This document shows, one piece after another, positions 1 through 10,480 of a stretch of DNA of 64,000 nucleotides (position 1 is the stretch's first letter; every line of letters starts with the position of its first letter). Under the pieces are notes generated by a model. That model did no database searches, was not told where the DNA came from, and saw nothing but the letters and a program-made list of their open reading frames with translations. Both the position numbers and the translations under genes were made by a program. Source of the DNA: Leptobrachium leishanense (Eukaryota > Chordata > Amphibia > Anura > Megophryidae); the NCBI GenBank assembly GCA_009667805.1, contig CM019065.1, positions 14,768,952-14,832,951 on the forward strand, read 5' to 3'.

Positions 1-1926
1 GGACGCGCTCAGCGCGTCCTCCGCATTACCGCTGCTGTGCGGAGGACGCGCTCAGCGCGTCCTCCCATTGGGGTCAGCGTTCGGCCGGGTTCCGGCCGAT
101 CGCTGGCCCCTCCGGTGCGGGCTGACATCCTCGATGTCAGCCCGGCATCCGGAACCGCCGCCGCTGAAATTAGGTGTCATCGCGACAGCGCGATGACACC
201 TAATTCAGGCGCCCCCCCGCATGTGCGGAGGAGGCGCCTGAAAGGGAGGGGGGGAGGTCCTTCGGACCTCTCTCCCTCCCGATCGGCGGCATTGCGGGGG
301 TTAACCCAGGCACCATTTGCAAGGGCACAGCCTGCCCTTCCAAATGGTGCCTGGCATTAACCCCTGGGGAGCTGGATCGCTAATCGGCGCTGAAAAGCGC
401 CGGTTCGCGATCCTTTCCCGGAGCTGGCCGACATCTTGGATGTCGGCCAAGCCTCCGGGAACTCCCCCTGAGGACTGGCGTCATTGTGCGTAGCACGATG
501 ACGCCAGTCATAGAGTTAACCCCTAACTGCCACCAACGGTGGAGATATGGAGTTCCAATGAACTCCCTATCTCCCGATCCGTGGCAGCTAGGGGTTAAAG
601 TTTGGTATTGCTGGATCGGCCAGAGCATGGCCGTTCCAACGATACCAAACACTACTGTGAAAAATTTTGTAAAAAAAAAAAAGAAAAAGAAAAATTAAAA
701 AAAAATAAAAAAAAACAAACAATTTTTTTTTCTTTTTTTTGGTTTGTTAATGCAGCAATATTGTTCCCATTTCAATTATAATGTGAACAATGATGCTGCA
801 CTAACGATTTTTGTATGCGGTGCGTTTGTTAAAAATCGCGTAATTTTCCCCCAAAAAAAATGTAACGAGACCCCATCTCTAATTTTTTTAACAAGCGCAC
901 CCCATACAAAATATAACCTCAATTGCTCGCATGTTAAAAAAAACACTTTACACGTTGTAAATTATTGAAAATACATATTTTATTGCATTTTTTGTTATAA
1001 TATACAGACATGACATAACGTATACATATAATAATGACATATTATGAATCTACCGAGTCTGACGGAAAGAACGATATATAATATGTCTGGGTAATATACT
1101 AAAATAAGCCTTCAAAACACGTTTAAACATGATGAGCAAAACCGGTAAAAATGACCTCAGCACAGAGGTGTGAAAAGCCTCAGCAGCGAAAGGGTTAACA
1201 AACGCACCGCATACAAAAATTGTTAGTGCAGCATTATTGTTCACATTATAATTGAAATGGGAACAATATTGCTGCATTAACAAAACAAAAAAACTTGTTT
1301 ATTTTTTTTAGAATTTTTTTTAAATATATATTTTTATTAAAAAACTTTTTTCATGCTCATGTTTGGTATCCTTGAAAAGGCCATGCTCTGGCCGATCCAA
1401 CGATATCAAGCATTAACCCCTAGCTGCCACGGATCGGGAGATAGGGGTTCATTGGAACCCCCTATCTCCACCATTGGTGGCAGCTAGGGGTTAACTCCAG
1501 GACTGGCGTCATCGTGCTATGCACGATGACGCCAGTCCTCAGGGGGAGTTCCTGGAGGCTTGGCCGACATCCAAGATGTTGGCCAGCTCCAGGAGAGGAT
1601 CACGATCCGGCGCTTTTCAGCGCCGATTTGTGATCCGGCTCCCCAGGGGTTAATCACAGTCACCGTTTGGAAGGGCAGGCTGTGCCCTTCCAAACGGTGC
1701 CTGGATTAACCCTCTGCCCCCGACGACCTCCCCCCTCCCTTTCAGGCGCTTCCTCCGCACATGTGGGGGGGGGCGCCTGAATTAGATGTCATCGCGCCGC
1801 CGCGATGACATCTAATTGCTCCGCCGGGGTCCCGGAGTGCTGGGCTGACATCCAAGATGTCAGCCCGCATCGGGGGGGGGGGGGGGCGCAGCAATCCGCC
1901 AGAATCCATAGCAGCCAAGTGGTTAA
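1..1926. mobile_element. Hairpin-chain foldback element with a piggyBac-type TTAA end
   Basis: The two halves are long inverted copies of each other: roughly 110-838 pairs with 1195-1870, around a non-repeated core at 840-1190. Each arm is a row of separate small hairpins, for example GCTGACATCC/GATGTCAGC near 120, TAGGTGTCATCGCG/CGCGATGACACCTA near 170, GGCACCATTTG/CAAATGGTGCC near 310 and TTAACCCCTAACTGCC/GGCAGCTAGGGGTTAA near 515. The right end reads GCAGCCAAGTGGTTAA (TTAA at 1923-1926), which resembles the TTAA-anchored ends of piggyBac elements. The left end lies outside the window. No transposase is encoded, so it would be non-autonomous. The arms and hairpins are directly visible; the piggyBac assignment is inferred from the TTAA end and from similarity in style to the element at 32903-38023. 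Confidence 0.7.
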
Positions 1927-1960
1927 CTGGTGTTAAAAAAAAATTAAAAATAACATCTAA

Positions 1961-2336
1961 GGCTAGGGTCAGATGAGCGCATTTTGTACGGACTGTGTGT
2001 ATTTTTTGACTGATGTAGCAGGGAAAATAAATTAAAATGAAAAAACATTCTGTCCGTCAAAAATGCTGGACGTATAAATGCAGTCCTTCTGACCTCGTTT
2101 CATCACTCACATACAAAGCTACAAGGACGTTGCGGACGTGGCGCGCTCCGCACGTCCGTTCTAGCAGTATTACGTTCTTGCCTATCCTGCGTCCGTTTGC
2201 TGCGTCCGCCATGCATCCGCACTTCCGTGTGGACGTACTTCGTGTGTGGCGCTCCATTGGTCAGAATGCTATGCTGCCACGGAGGTACAAATGTGCGGCA
2301 AAACGGACGTGATAACTGCGCTCGTCTGACCCCAGC
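1961..2336. mobile_element. Harbinger-like MITE, copy 1 (divergent)
   Basis: It has inverted ends GGCTAGGGTCAGA and TCTGACCCCAGC, flanked by TAA and TTTA. The inside is CpG-rich with many ACGT and CGTCCG words and has no transposase. It is the most diverged of eight family members in the window. TWA target sites suggest the PIF/Harbinger superfamily. Confidence 0.7.
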
Positions 2337-2376
2337 TTTAAGCAATGTTATTTTTCACCTCGGGATTAAACATTCA

Positions 2377-3311
2377 CAGGGTTATTCAGAGAGCGATGAA
2401 AAGCAGGAGAATAACTGGAGAAGTGAAAATTCTAGGTCAAAATAGCCAAACCAGAAAAATTCTCCCATTTAACTCACTTTCCAAATTGGCTATTTGGTCT
2501 AAATTGTTCTCTTTTCCTGCCAGTTCTCCTAGCTTTCACCTCTCTCTCAGGGTTGTTCAGAGAAAGGTGAAAACCAGGAGAATGGCAGGAAAAGAGAACA
2601 ATCTGGACCAAATAGCTGATTTGGAAAGTGAGATAAGGCTAGGGTCAGACTAACGCATTTTTCACAGCGACCTTCAAAAAGTGCCTCCGAACGCATTGCC
2701 TTATTTTTTCACGGAATGCGCGAAAACAGTCATACGATGCGCATTTTTGTGCGTGATTTTTTACGGATCCAAACCAGGAAACTTTGGGTGTCTGGACGTT
2801 ATATTGGCCGGACATGAGCAGGGTCTGACGTCTCCAAATCACGCCGCTAGTGGACGCAGCGCACTCTGTACGTCCGTACCAGCGGTTCTGCGTTCTCGAA
2901 AAAATGTGTTCATTTTCCACCTGCGTTGCGCAGCCGGACGTTCGTGCGACCGTACTTTGTATATTGGCCATCATTGTCCGTTATTTGCTGATAGTGCGGC
3001 CGTGATTAAGTGCGCCTAAACGCATGTTAAAAATTCGCTAGTCTGACCCTAGCCTAAATGGGAGAATTTTTCTGGTTTGGCTATTTTGACCTAGAATTTT
3101 CCATTCTCCAGTCATTCTCCTGCTCTTCACCGCTCTCTGAATAACCCTGACAGGGTTATTCAGAGAAAGGTGAAACTCAGAAGAATGACTGAAGAGAAAA
3201 TTCTAGGTCAAAATAGCCGAACCAGAAAAATTCTCCCATTTATCTCACTTTCCAAATCGGCTATTTGGTCTAGAATTTTCCATTCTCCAGTCATTCTCCT
3301 GCTTTTCACCG
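2377..3311. repeat. Tandem palindromic MITE units (CAGGGTTATTCAGAGA ends)
   Basis: About three copies of a 170-190 bp unit lie end to end (2377-2560, 2549-2636 continuing at 3055-3149, and 3150-3311). Each has ends CAGGGTTATTCAGAGA / TCTCTGAATAACCCTG and an inner palindrome built on TTCTAGGTCAAAATAGCC and GGCTATTTGGTCTAGAA. The middle unit is split by the MITE at 2637-3054. The last unit is cut off by the hAT 3' end that follows. Relatives are at 20736-20917 and 45151-45328. Confidence 0.7.
2637..3054. mobile_element. Harbinger-like MITE, copy 2
   Basis: The ends are GGCTAGGGTCAGAC and GTCTGACCCTAGCC with a clean TAA duplication on both sides. It is inserted inside an older palindromic MITE, whose sequence resumes after it. 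It shares the internal ACGGAATGCGCGAAAACAG-type and TATTGGCCATCATTG-type segments with the other copies. Confidence 0.88.
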
Positions 3312-3315
3312 CCAA

Positions 3316-3820
3316 AAAATCAGTAAACTTTTTCTGCGTGTCCGAAAATGTCTCCTCTTTTCATACAGACTGCCGCCCCAAGCAGTTGTTTATGGATAGA
3401 TTAAAGGAAAAGCATTAACGTCATTTGAAATGTCATTTTTTGGTTTTTACATATTTCTATACATCCTAGAAATCTGCCACTTCACGGGCAGGTTATGGGG
3501 ACCTCCTAGGCACGATATTTGAAGGAATTTTTCGTTTTTATTTTTAACCCTTATTTCATGGAAAACTCACTGTCCCTTTAAAAATGTTTTTTTTTTTTTA
3601 CTTTTTGTCCTGGTTTCCTGTCCCCCAGGGCACTACCCGGACCCCCATACACTTTTTATGGCAAATATCTAGCATATATGCCCTCTTGGAGGGCACTCTA
3701 AAAACCGAATTTTCAGCCCCATTGACTTGTATGGAGTTCGAGTTCGGGTTCGGATCCGAACATTTGGAAAGTTCGGGTTCGGCTTCGAACCGAACTCAGG
3801 CAGTGTTCGTCTCATCCCTA
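3316..3820 (+). mobile_element. hAT element, 3' end only
   Basis: Bases 3316-3590 closely match the sequence downstream of the hAT transposase at 61650-61910 (shared words include CTGCCGCCCCA, CACTTCACGGGCAGGTTATGG and GGCACGATATTTGAAGGAAT). The copy continues into a mirrored GAACCGAACTC / GAGTTCGAGTTCGGGTTC region and stops at TTCGTCTCATCCCTA, a typical hAT-like terminal sequence. The 5' part is missing, so this is a truncated second copy of the family at 55.6-61.9 kb, and it preserves the terminus that the larger copy has lost. Confidence 0.7.
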
Positions 3821-5705
3821 CTTCTGAGCCACAACTTCCTGGAGTAAAAGGCTCTGGGGCTGTGACATCTTCTCCCTACTGTCACAATCAATCACAGGGA
3901 GGGCACCTTGCATTAGCCAAGTGAGGCACTGTATACAGGAAAGCCCCAATATGCAGATGATACAGAGTGGACAGCTTATGCCAGAGACCCTGCACGGTAT
4001 ACAGCACCCCTATTCTGAAAGACCGGTCTTTAGAATAGCCAGATCTGCTCTAAAGGAAATATAATACGACGCCGTGCAGAGTCTAAGGACCTAGAGATGA
4101 GACAGGAATACTGTATATCAAAATATAAACGGTACAGACAAGAAGTATCCATATCGAGAAGTCAAGGGAAAGCCAGAAGTCATAAACCAGAACGTATACC
4201 TTATACAAATGCAGGGGATCCAGAACCAGAAGATCAGTCAGCCAGGCAAGAGGGTCAGAACCAGGTAATCAGTCAGACATATAACATGAACCAGACAAAA
4301 GAGAAACCCTAGAACTAATTACACAGGAAAGACTGGACATGAACTAGAACCTGGACAAACTATAGCAACTGCAGACAGACGAGACCAAAGAAATAAGGTA
4401 AACATGAAAACACAAACTTTAACAGAAATAACAGCAGGGAGCTCTCAGGAACAAACACTCAGCAGGAACCAGGAACTGAAGCGAACCAAAATGCAAGAGC
4501 AATGGGATAAGGACCCATTGCATTATATAGGGAGGTGATCAGTCCACATCACCAGCAGGAGAGTAAACGAGGAAGCCACTACTTAACCCCTGAGTTGCAA
4601 TCCAGGGAAAGCAACACAGAAACACATGGGAACCACAGACATAAAGAATACAGAGGGCAGGGGGACAGGGCTGGAACAGGAAAACGTGCCACCTACCATC
4701 AGAGGGCTGGAGATCGTCATCAGAACAACCTCGTGAGGGGCTGGAAACAGGCACCGGGGCCCTGAAGGACACCACCACCGAAGCCTTTTCTTCTACGCCC
4801 GCTTCTTCGCTGCCGGGCCAGTTGCTGCCATACCCTTGTCTCGAGGTGTTGGGGCCATCCAATTCACTCCAGCTGCATTTCCAAGGGGCCAGCAGTAGTC
4901 TTCATCTGAGGAGCCGGAGCCCGGGGGAAGCACCGAGTATGGGGCCGTGCCATATGCTGTTCTGTCGCTGCACATAGATTCCCATATTTCCTGCTGGGGG
5001 CCCTCCAGTAGGACTTGCCGCTGCTGAGACTTCTTATCTGGCAGCCGAGACAAAGAACAGCGCCAATCCACAGGAAACTCTCTGGCTTCGGAAAAATGGA
5101 CGCTCGATTAGGCCGCACTAGGCCTGAATTCCACCAGGCCAGAAACGTGGCGTCGGCTTCCCAGCAGACTCCAACATGGGTGCCCAGGAGCAGAAGGAGA
5201 ACCCAGGAGCACCAGAGAGCCAGGGAAAGTTGAGAGGGTTGTAGGAAATCAAAGAAAAAGACAAAAAGTCGCAATGGACCTCCACAGCTTGCGACCGCTC
5301 AGTTCTGCTGCTAGCTCTGCCCCCCCATTTTTGTTTTTAACTCCAAAGTGGAAATATTTGGTGAGGGTATATATAAAACCCACCATTTTGCCTCTTAGCT
5401 GAAAAGCAGCAAGAGAGTGTGCAGTTGCTCAGAGGAGCGGCTTCTGGTTTCATTAGGGAGGACTCACCTTACTAGGGGTGCCTTGACGCGGCAGGTGAGC
5501 TTACAGTTCAATGGCCATTCAAGTAAACCGAAACCTCAGATTGAGTTTTGTTTCACATGGAGCTATATAGAAACGAGTGCAGAATGATTACACTTTTTTT
5601 TCTTGTTATGTTTTATACATGAACTGGCTTGTTACTCTTGTTCGTTGTAGCCGCCCTGGTGGGCATGGGCACGACACCGCTTTTTCTGTATTGTATGTAT
5701 ATTTT
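3821..5705. other. No gene recognised; possible retroelement-derived region
   Basis: No conserved protein was recognised in any frame. The segment 3940-4780 is A-rich and reads like retroelement non-coding sequence, with a reverse-strand TATA-like word (CTATATAATG) at about 4521-4530. The part at 4780-5330 is GC-rich and unassigned. Confidence 0.3.
5369..5378 (+). promoter_or_regulatory. TATA-box-like TATATATAAA
   Basis: A strong TATA word is followed about 30 bases later by a GC-richer stretch (5400-5520) that could be the start of a transcript. The downstream sequence belongs to no RNA or protein family I recognise. The call rests on the motif alone. Confidence 0.3.
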
Positions 5706-6374
5706 TGTCAGGGTTTGTGGTACAGGAGGTAGAGCCCAAATGCAGAGGTTGGAGATCAACTTCAGTAGCGAGGTGCAAAGGGGTTTTCCAATATTCGTTG
5801 TCAGGGTCAGAATTGAGTTCAGAGGCAGGCAGCGATATAAGGGAGGTCGAATGGCAAGCCAGGAACTGGTACACAGGAATAACATGCAGAAGCTTCTCAA
5901 TAGATAACACTACTAGGAGTGATACAACGCTGAAGCGAGGACTGAATGTGCTGGGAAACCTTATATAGGTGGTAGGGTTGTCTAGCCCCTCCCACGAGTG
6001 CCCCACCATCCAATCAGCCCACTCTGTTATGGTGGCCAATCAGGATCCGAGAATCGCCTGAGACAGTTCCCCATCAGGTCCACCCGAGTCTGGGGATCCT
6101 CCCCCTGGGTCAGAGCAATCAATCCGGGTCCCCGCGTCTGCCCCAGTGACGTCAGACCCCAGGAATCGCCCTGACCCACGTGGGCAGTGCGGAACCGCGG
6201 TGCCGACCTCCCCAGTGCGGGCACGAAGAGGTCCATGAAGGATCACGCAGGACCCCAGGATGTCCCCAGCCCTCTGAGCCACCCGCCGGGAACGCCGGTG
6301 AGGTGGTCCATCGGAGCCAGCCCCCACATGAGGTGAACTTCCTGGCCGGCGCTGCCTCGCCGGGCAGCGTGACA
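5706..6374 (-). mobile_element. Solo LTR (669 bp) with 5-bp target duplication ATTTT
   Basis: The block begins TGTCAGGG and ends CGTGACA, the TG...CA ends of an LTR, and is flanked on both sides by ATTTT (5701-5705 and 6375-6379). On the - strand it carries ACCTATATAAGG (TATA box) at about 5961-5970, which sets the orientation. No internal retroelement region follows on either side, so it is a solo LTR left by recombination. A Gypsy-type source is likely from length and duplication size but is not proven. Confidence 0.82.
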
Positions 6375-6856
6375 ATTTTGTTGAAACATCAGTTAGGTCA
6401 TTTTTGCTGCTGTTCCTTTTCCATGTTTTTTTTTTTAATTTAAAGTTTTTTATTATGTAACAAATGTCAGCATAGTTCCAGACAGTGAAATTTGAGGGTC
6501 GCCCTAGAACACCCAAGGCAATCAACAGTAACTCACTCAAAGAGAAATAGTAGAAGCAAACAAATAAGAGTCACCAAATAACAATATGTCTCAGTGGAGG
6601 GGGGTAATGGAAATGGGGGGGGGACGGACAGCAAGAGTCCGCAGATATAATGCAGGAAAAATAAAAATCTGCTTTTACTCAGCAAAAATGGGGTTTCCGG
6701 GAGGCGGGCCAAGTGGATGGCGGCTTTTGTTTGAGCTCCGTACCGAGCCGTCGAGAACACCCCTGCAGCTTGAATTTCAGGCACTTCCCTGACGGCTTCT
6801 TAGAGTGGGAGCTCATTCAGACCACTGCCCGGGGCGATATTTAACTGACCGAGTTA

Positions 6857-7281
6857 GGCTAGGGTCAGACTAACGCATTTTTCACGTTGTCCGTGAAAAT
6901 GTGCGTTCGAATAATGGACGTATTTTTTCACGGAATACGCAATAGCGGTCATACTATGCGCAGTTTCATCCGTGATTTTGTACGGATCATCAATAAAACA
7001 CTTCTTGCATCTGGACGTTATGTTGGCCGGACATTAGCAGCGTCTGATGTCTCCAATTCACGCACACACGCCGCTAGCGGACGCAGCGCACTCTGTACGT
7101 CAGTACTAGTGGTTTAACGTTCTCAAAAAAATGCGTTCATTTTCCACTTGCGTTGCGCAGCCGGAGTTTTGTGCGACCGTACTTCGTATATTGGCCGTCA
7201 TTGCCCGGCATCTGCTGCTAGTGCGGCCGTGATTAAGTGCGCCAGAACGCGCGTTCGCACTGCCTCAGTCTGACCCTAGCC
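6857..7281. mobile_element. Harbinger-like MITE, copy 3
   Basis: The inverted ends GGCTAGGGTCAGAC / GTCTGACCCTAGCC are flanked by TTA on both sides. The inside follows the family pattern (a TTTTTTCACGGAATACGC segment near 6927, TACTTCGTATATTGGCCG near 7180). Orientation is the same as copies 2, 5, 6 and 8. Confidence 0.9.
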
Positions 7282-7336
7282 TTAAGGTCCGCTCGCACGC
7301 GGTGCCACGTGTTGCGGCCATCTTGGAGATAGCATT

Positions 7337-8041
7337 GTGCGGCATCAGTACCTCCACGCGCTTCCCTCCTGTTTATTGCTTGGCTCTCCGCCTCTGACGA
7401 TCACATCGGAGGGGATAAAAAATTTGCTTCAAATCTGCTCCATCGAGCACCTTCAACATCTTGATCTTCAGCAGCTAGCGGGCTTCACATCTAATCTCCT
7501 GCAGTCATTCAAAGCGCGCTTTGGAGAATTTCGTGAGCGCACTCGTCTTTTTAAGTTCATCACCCATCCACATGAGTGTGCAGTGGACAGCGCCGACCTG
7601 AGTCACATCCCCGATGTCTCCATCAGAGATTTTGAGCTACAAGCTTCTGACCTGAAGGCCTCAGACATGTGGGTGAATAAGTTCAAGTCACTGAATGTAG
7701 ATTTGGAAAGACTTGCACGACAGCAAGCAGAGTTGGCGAGCAAACACAAGTGGGGAGAAATGAAAAAACTTCAACCCGCGGACCAGCTGATTGTCAAAAC
7801 TTGGAACGCGCTTCCCGTCACATAGCACACACTGCAGAGTGTGAGTATTGCTGTACTGACAATGTTTGGCTCTACGTATGCATGTGAGCAGTCTTTCTCA
7901 CATCTAAAGAACATTAAGACCAACCTACGATCACGTTTAACGGATGGAAGTCTCAACGCCTGCATGAAGCTTTACCTCACCACGTATCAACCAGACTACA
8001 AAGCCATCAGCAAAACCATGCAGAACCAGAAGTCGCATTAA
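7337..8041 (+). pseudogene. hAT transposase relic (C-terminal half with dimerisation domain)
   Basis: One frame runs from 7337 to 8041 with a single in-frame TAG at 7823-7825. The upstream part resembles the C-terminal region of hAT-derived proteins of the GTF2IRD2/SCAND3/ZBED5 type, including FRERTRLFKFITHPH and LASKHKWGEMKKLQ. After the stop comes the hallmark hAT dimerisation segment LTMFGSTYACEQSFSHLKNI followed by NLRSRLTDGSLNACMKLYL. The catalytic N-terminal half is absent; upstream sequence is an unrelated MITE. Because the frame is open apart from one nonsense codon, it is either a fairly young relic or was recently under constraint. I call it a pseudogene; a spliced, domesticated gene using only the first part cannot be excluded. 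Confidence 0.7.
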
Positions 8042-8298
8042 TGGTAAGAAGTACTTTATTCATCATTGGTTAGCAACAGCATAACAACGTTATTAAAAAG
8101 AATTCAGAGACTTATTGTACTTTAAAAGTGTTGGTTTTACATAAAATGCACACATTTACTTGTATTTAGTTTTAAACATATTGTGTGGCTCTCACAGAAT
8201 TACATTTTAAAATATGTGCCATTCATGTCTCTCTCAGCCAAAAAGGTTCCCTACCCGTGCTCTATACCCTATACTTAGCTTTTATGGATTGTCAGCTT

Positions 8299-8371
8299 GC
8301 CTCGTTAGCGCAGTAGGTAGCGCGTCAGTCTCATAATCTGAAGGTCGTGAGTTCGATCCTCACACGGGGCA
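8299..8371 (+). tRNA. tRNA-Met(CAT), elongator type
   Basis: A 73-base cloverleaf: the 7-bp acceptor GCCTCGT pairs with ACGGGGC (one G-T pair), the A box is TAGCGCAGTAGG, the anticodon arm is GTCAGTCTCATAATCTGAAG with CAT, the B box is GTTCGATCC, and the discriminator is A. A T-run for Pol III termination follows within about 10 bases. The copy at 29122-29194 is identical over its length. Confidence 0.97.
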
Positions 8372-8664
8372 CTAGAATTTTCCCCCACTTATTTTAATTA
8401 TTTTTTTTCTTCATCTTCTAATACTTTTAAACCGTTTCCATTGGGCTATTCTCCTATATAACGTATGCATAGAAAATACCTGTGTTCTGTAAATGTCACC
8501 ATGAGCGTCGCTGAAAGGATTCCTGATAGGATAACCCAGGAGCCTTAAGCTAAAAAAAATAATAATAATATATTGCATGAGGTAACGAAGATAATTCTAA
8601 TTTCCCACATTGCAATACAATAGATATATGTGTAAAATGAAGAATCAAATAGAAAAAGATGTCG

Positions 8665-8736
8665 TTCCCATACCGGGAGTCGAACCCGGGCCGCCTGGGT
8701 GAAAACCAGGAATCCTAACCGCTAGACCATATGGGA
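8665..8736 (-). tRNA. tRNA-Glu(TTC)
   Basis: On the - strand a 72-base cloverleaf begins TCCCATATGGTCTAGCGG, with anticodon loop TTTTCAC (TTC), T arm GGGTTCGACTCCC and 3' end TATGGGAA. All stems are intact. Two further copies are at 29629-29700 and 30641-30712. It lies about 290 bases from tRNA-Met and faces it. Confidence 0.97.
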
Positions 8737-8948
8737 AGTCATACCTTTACAGTTCCACACTTCCTCTATGTAGACTATAAAGCGTTGATCTACTCTGATT
8801 TTTTCGCGCCTATTTGTTTTCGGGTTTTCTTTTCACAGGACGCATTTCTGAGTGATTTATCCAGCCCGACATTCCTCACACAATGCACACGCACCGCTGC
8901 GCCGCCTCACGCTCCCTCTCCGTTATACCTCACAGAAGATTAGTACTT

Positions 8949-9210
8949 ATAGCCAATGGGCGCACTGGAGTCAGAGAGAGGCTTGGGACGCAAACAGTCT
9001 ATCTTTTTCCTCTTTCCCCTTCCTATGACTTATTGCTGAGCCTCGTTGTCAATGTCGAATAAAACAAGGCTTGGCTTTAATGGGCACCTAGAGATTCCTG
9101 TTCTCCGAGTCCTCAAGTGATTGATCCGCACGCAGCTCCCGCTGACCACTGGCCGCAGCCATTGCAAGACAAGCACCAGCCTTTCATATTGCGTGGGATT
9201 GGCTTGGCTG
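8949..9210 (+). promoter_or_regulatory. Possible promoter and 5' UTR exon of the kelch-like gene
   Basis: A CCAAT word (AGCCAATGGGCG) at about 8949-8960 precedes a CpG-containing, repeat-free stretch that ends in a good splice donor, GGCTTGGCTG|GTGAGTAAGG, at 9210/9211. The next exon on this strand begins at 10481 behind TTTGTAG. A non-coding first exon here would fit, but only motifs support it. Confidence 0.35.
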
Positions 9211-9423
9211 GTGAGTAAGGGGCAGCCGTATCCTGCGGGTCTTCCTTGCTGAACTCGTGCAGCTTGATCCCTGGTGGTGACGGGGATTACGCGAAGGGTG
9301 CTGCCTCGATTCCTGGCTGCATGTGATTCATACAAGCTGCCCCCATGGATAAAGGGAGGGAAGGTGAGCAGATAAGCTCCACCATGTCTGGAAATCTGGG
9401 GGGAGAGATCTTCAGAAAGGCAG

Positions 9424-9650
9424 CATCTAGTGACATTGCATATGCAGTAACAGTGGTCACGTGTCTTGTAAAGCCCACTGCAAGCTCCTATGGAAGCAGC
9501 ACTGTGTGCTCAGAGGCCACACTCCTCACACTGCAATGTGCTCACTTTGTAAGTAATGAGGAGTGTGGCCTCAGCACACAGTGCTGCTTCCATAGGAGCT
9601 TGCAGTGGGCTTTACAAGACACGTGACCACTGTTACTGCACATGCAATGC
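9424..9650. repeat. Inverted repeat (hairpin), arms about 95 bp
   Basis: The left arm, from TGACATTGCATATGCAGTAA through GGCCACACTCCTCAC, is mirrored by GAGGAGTGTGGCCTCAGCAC through TTACTGCACATGCAATG. A spacer of about 30 bases separates them (9535-9562) and few mismatches are seen. It lies just downstream of the putative first exon of the kelch-like gene. Confidence 0.88.
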
Positions 9651-10480
9651 CAGGGGACATCATAAATACAAACTGAATACCAATGTGTGCCCCCACAAAA
9701 TGCCACCACACTTTTCCAACTTGCATTAAAGGGACACTACTCATCCTCACCACTTTATAGTTTTAAAGTGCCCCCACATACACCACTCTGGTGAAAAACG
9801 CAGGGTGAAGTGAAGGAGTTATATCTCCACCCCAACCAATGTCACCCGCAGACGGGATCTTTTAATTTCCCTGCAGCCTGTCATCAGTGATGTCAGTGCG
9901 CAGAGAGCGTCCCGGCATCACCCTCTCTGAGACGCCCACTGTAGCGAGCAGTCTCCGAGAGTCAGTCTATGGATCGGTTCTGCGCAGGCACTACGGAACT
10001 TGCTTCGGTTAGGTGTGCAAGTACCGTAGTGTTGCACAATTTTCAGCTCCTACGCTGCGCAAGTTGTGTAGGAGCACAAATTGAACAAAAAAGCTTCAGG
10101 AACTTCTGGGTTCGAGAGTCCCTGAGCCGATGAGGAGGAGTTGTCCGCAGCGAAATAACCAAAAAAAAGGTGAACTCTATTTTTTTATTTTCTATAAAGA
10201 AAGAGTGTCTTTGGGTCAAGATCGTGTGTGTGTCTTTATGTGATAATGGTTATTGTGTGAAGCACTGCTACAATAACTGTAATCAGTGATTATAAACAAA
10301 CCTTTCATCTCCGCCATGTTAAGGCGGGACAGATAATACATGTCAGAAAAATTTAAAAATTTTATCTTTTTATTTTTATCTGACAGCTATTGTTTACATG
10401 AAATCGAATTGATTTTCTATAACGTTATACTTTTCTCTTTTGCACCTAAAATGTGACCTCTGTTATATTTGTTTTTGTAG
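9651..10480. other. Intergenic or intronic sequence, nothing recognised
   Basis: Moderately AT-rich sequence with no conserved ORF, RNA gene or clear repeat end. It would be the first intron of the kelch-like gene if the 5' UTR exon call is right. Confidence 0.4.

Noticed and set aside
744..1283. Two ORFs with nearly the same start (MLMQQYCSHFNYNVNN)
   Set aside because: They are the two inverted arms of the foldback element read in opposite directions, not genes.
4535..5274. Overlapping ORFs of 75-136 codons on both strands
   Set aside because: No recognisable domain, low-complexity composition, and open frames on both strands at once, as expected by chance in GC-rich sequence.
9345..9626. 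ORF at 9345 starting at an ATG next to a GTGAGC donor as the kelch-like first coding exon
   Set aside because: Splicing its donor to the exon at 10481 reads into a stop within about 15 codons, and most of the ORF lies in a hairpin. The ATG at 10508 fits the family and all phases.
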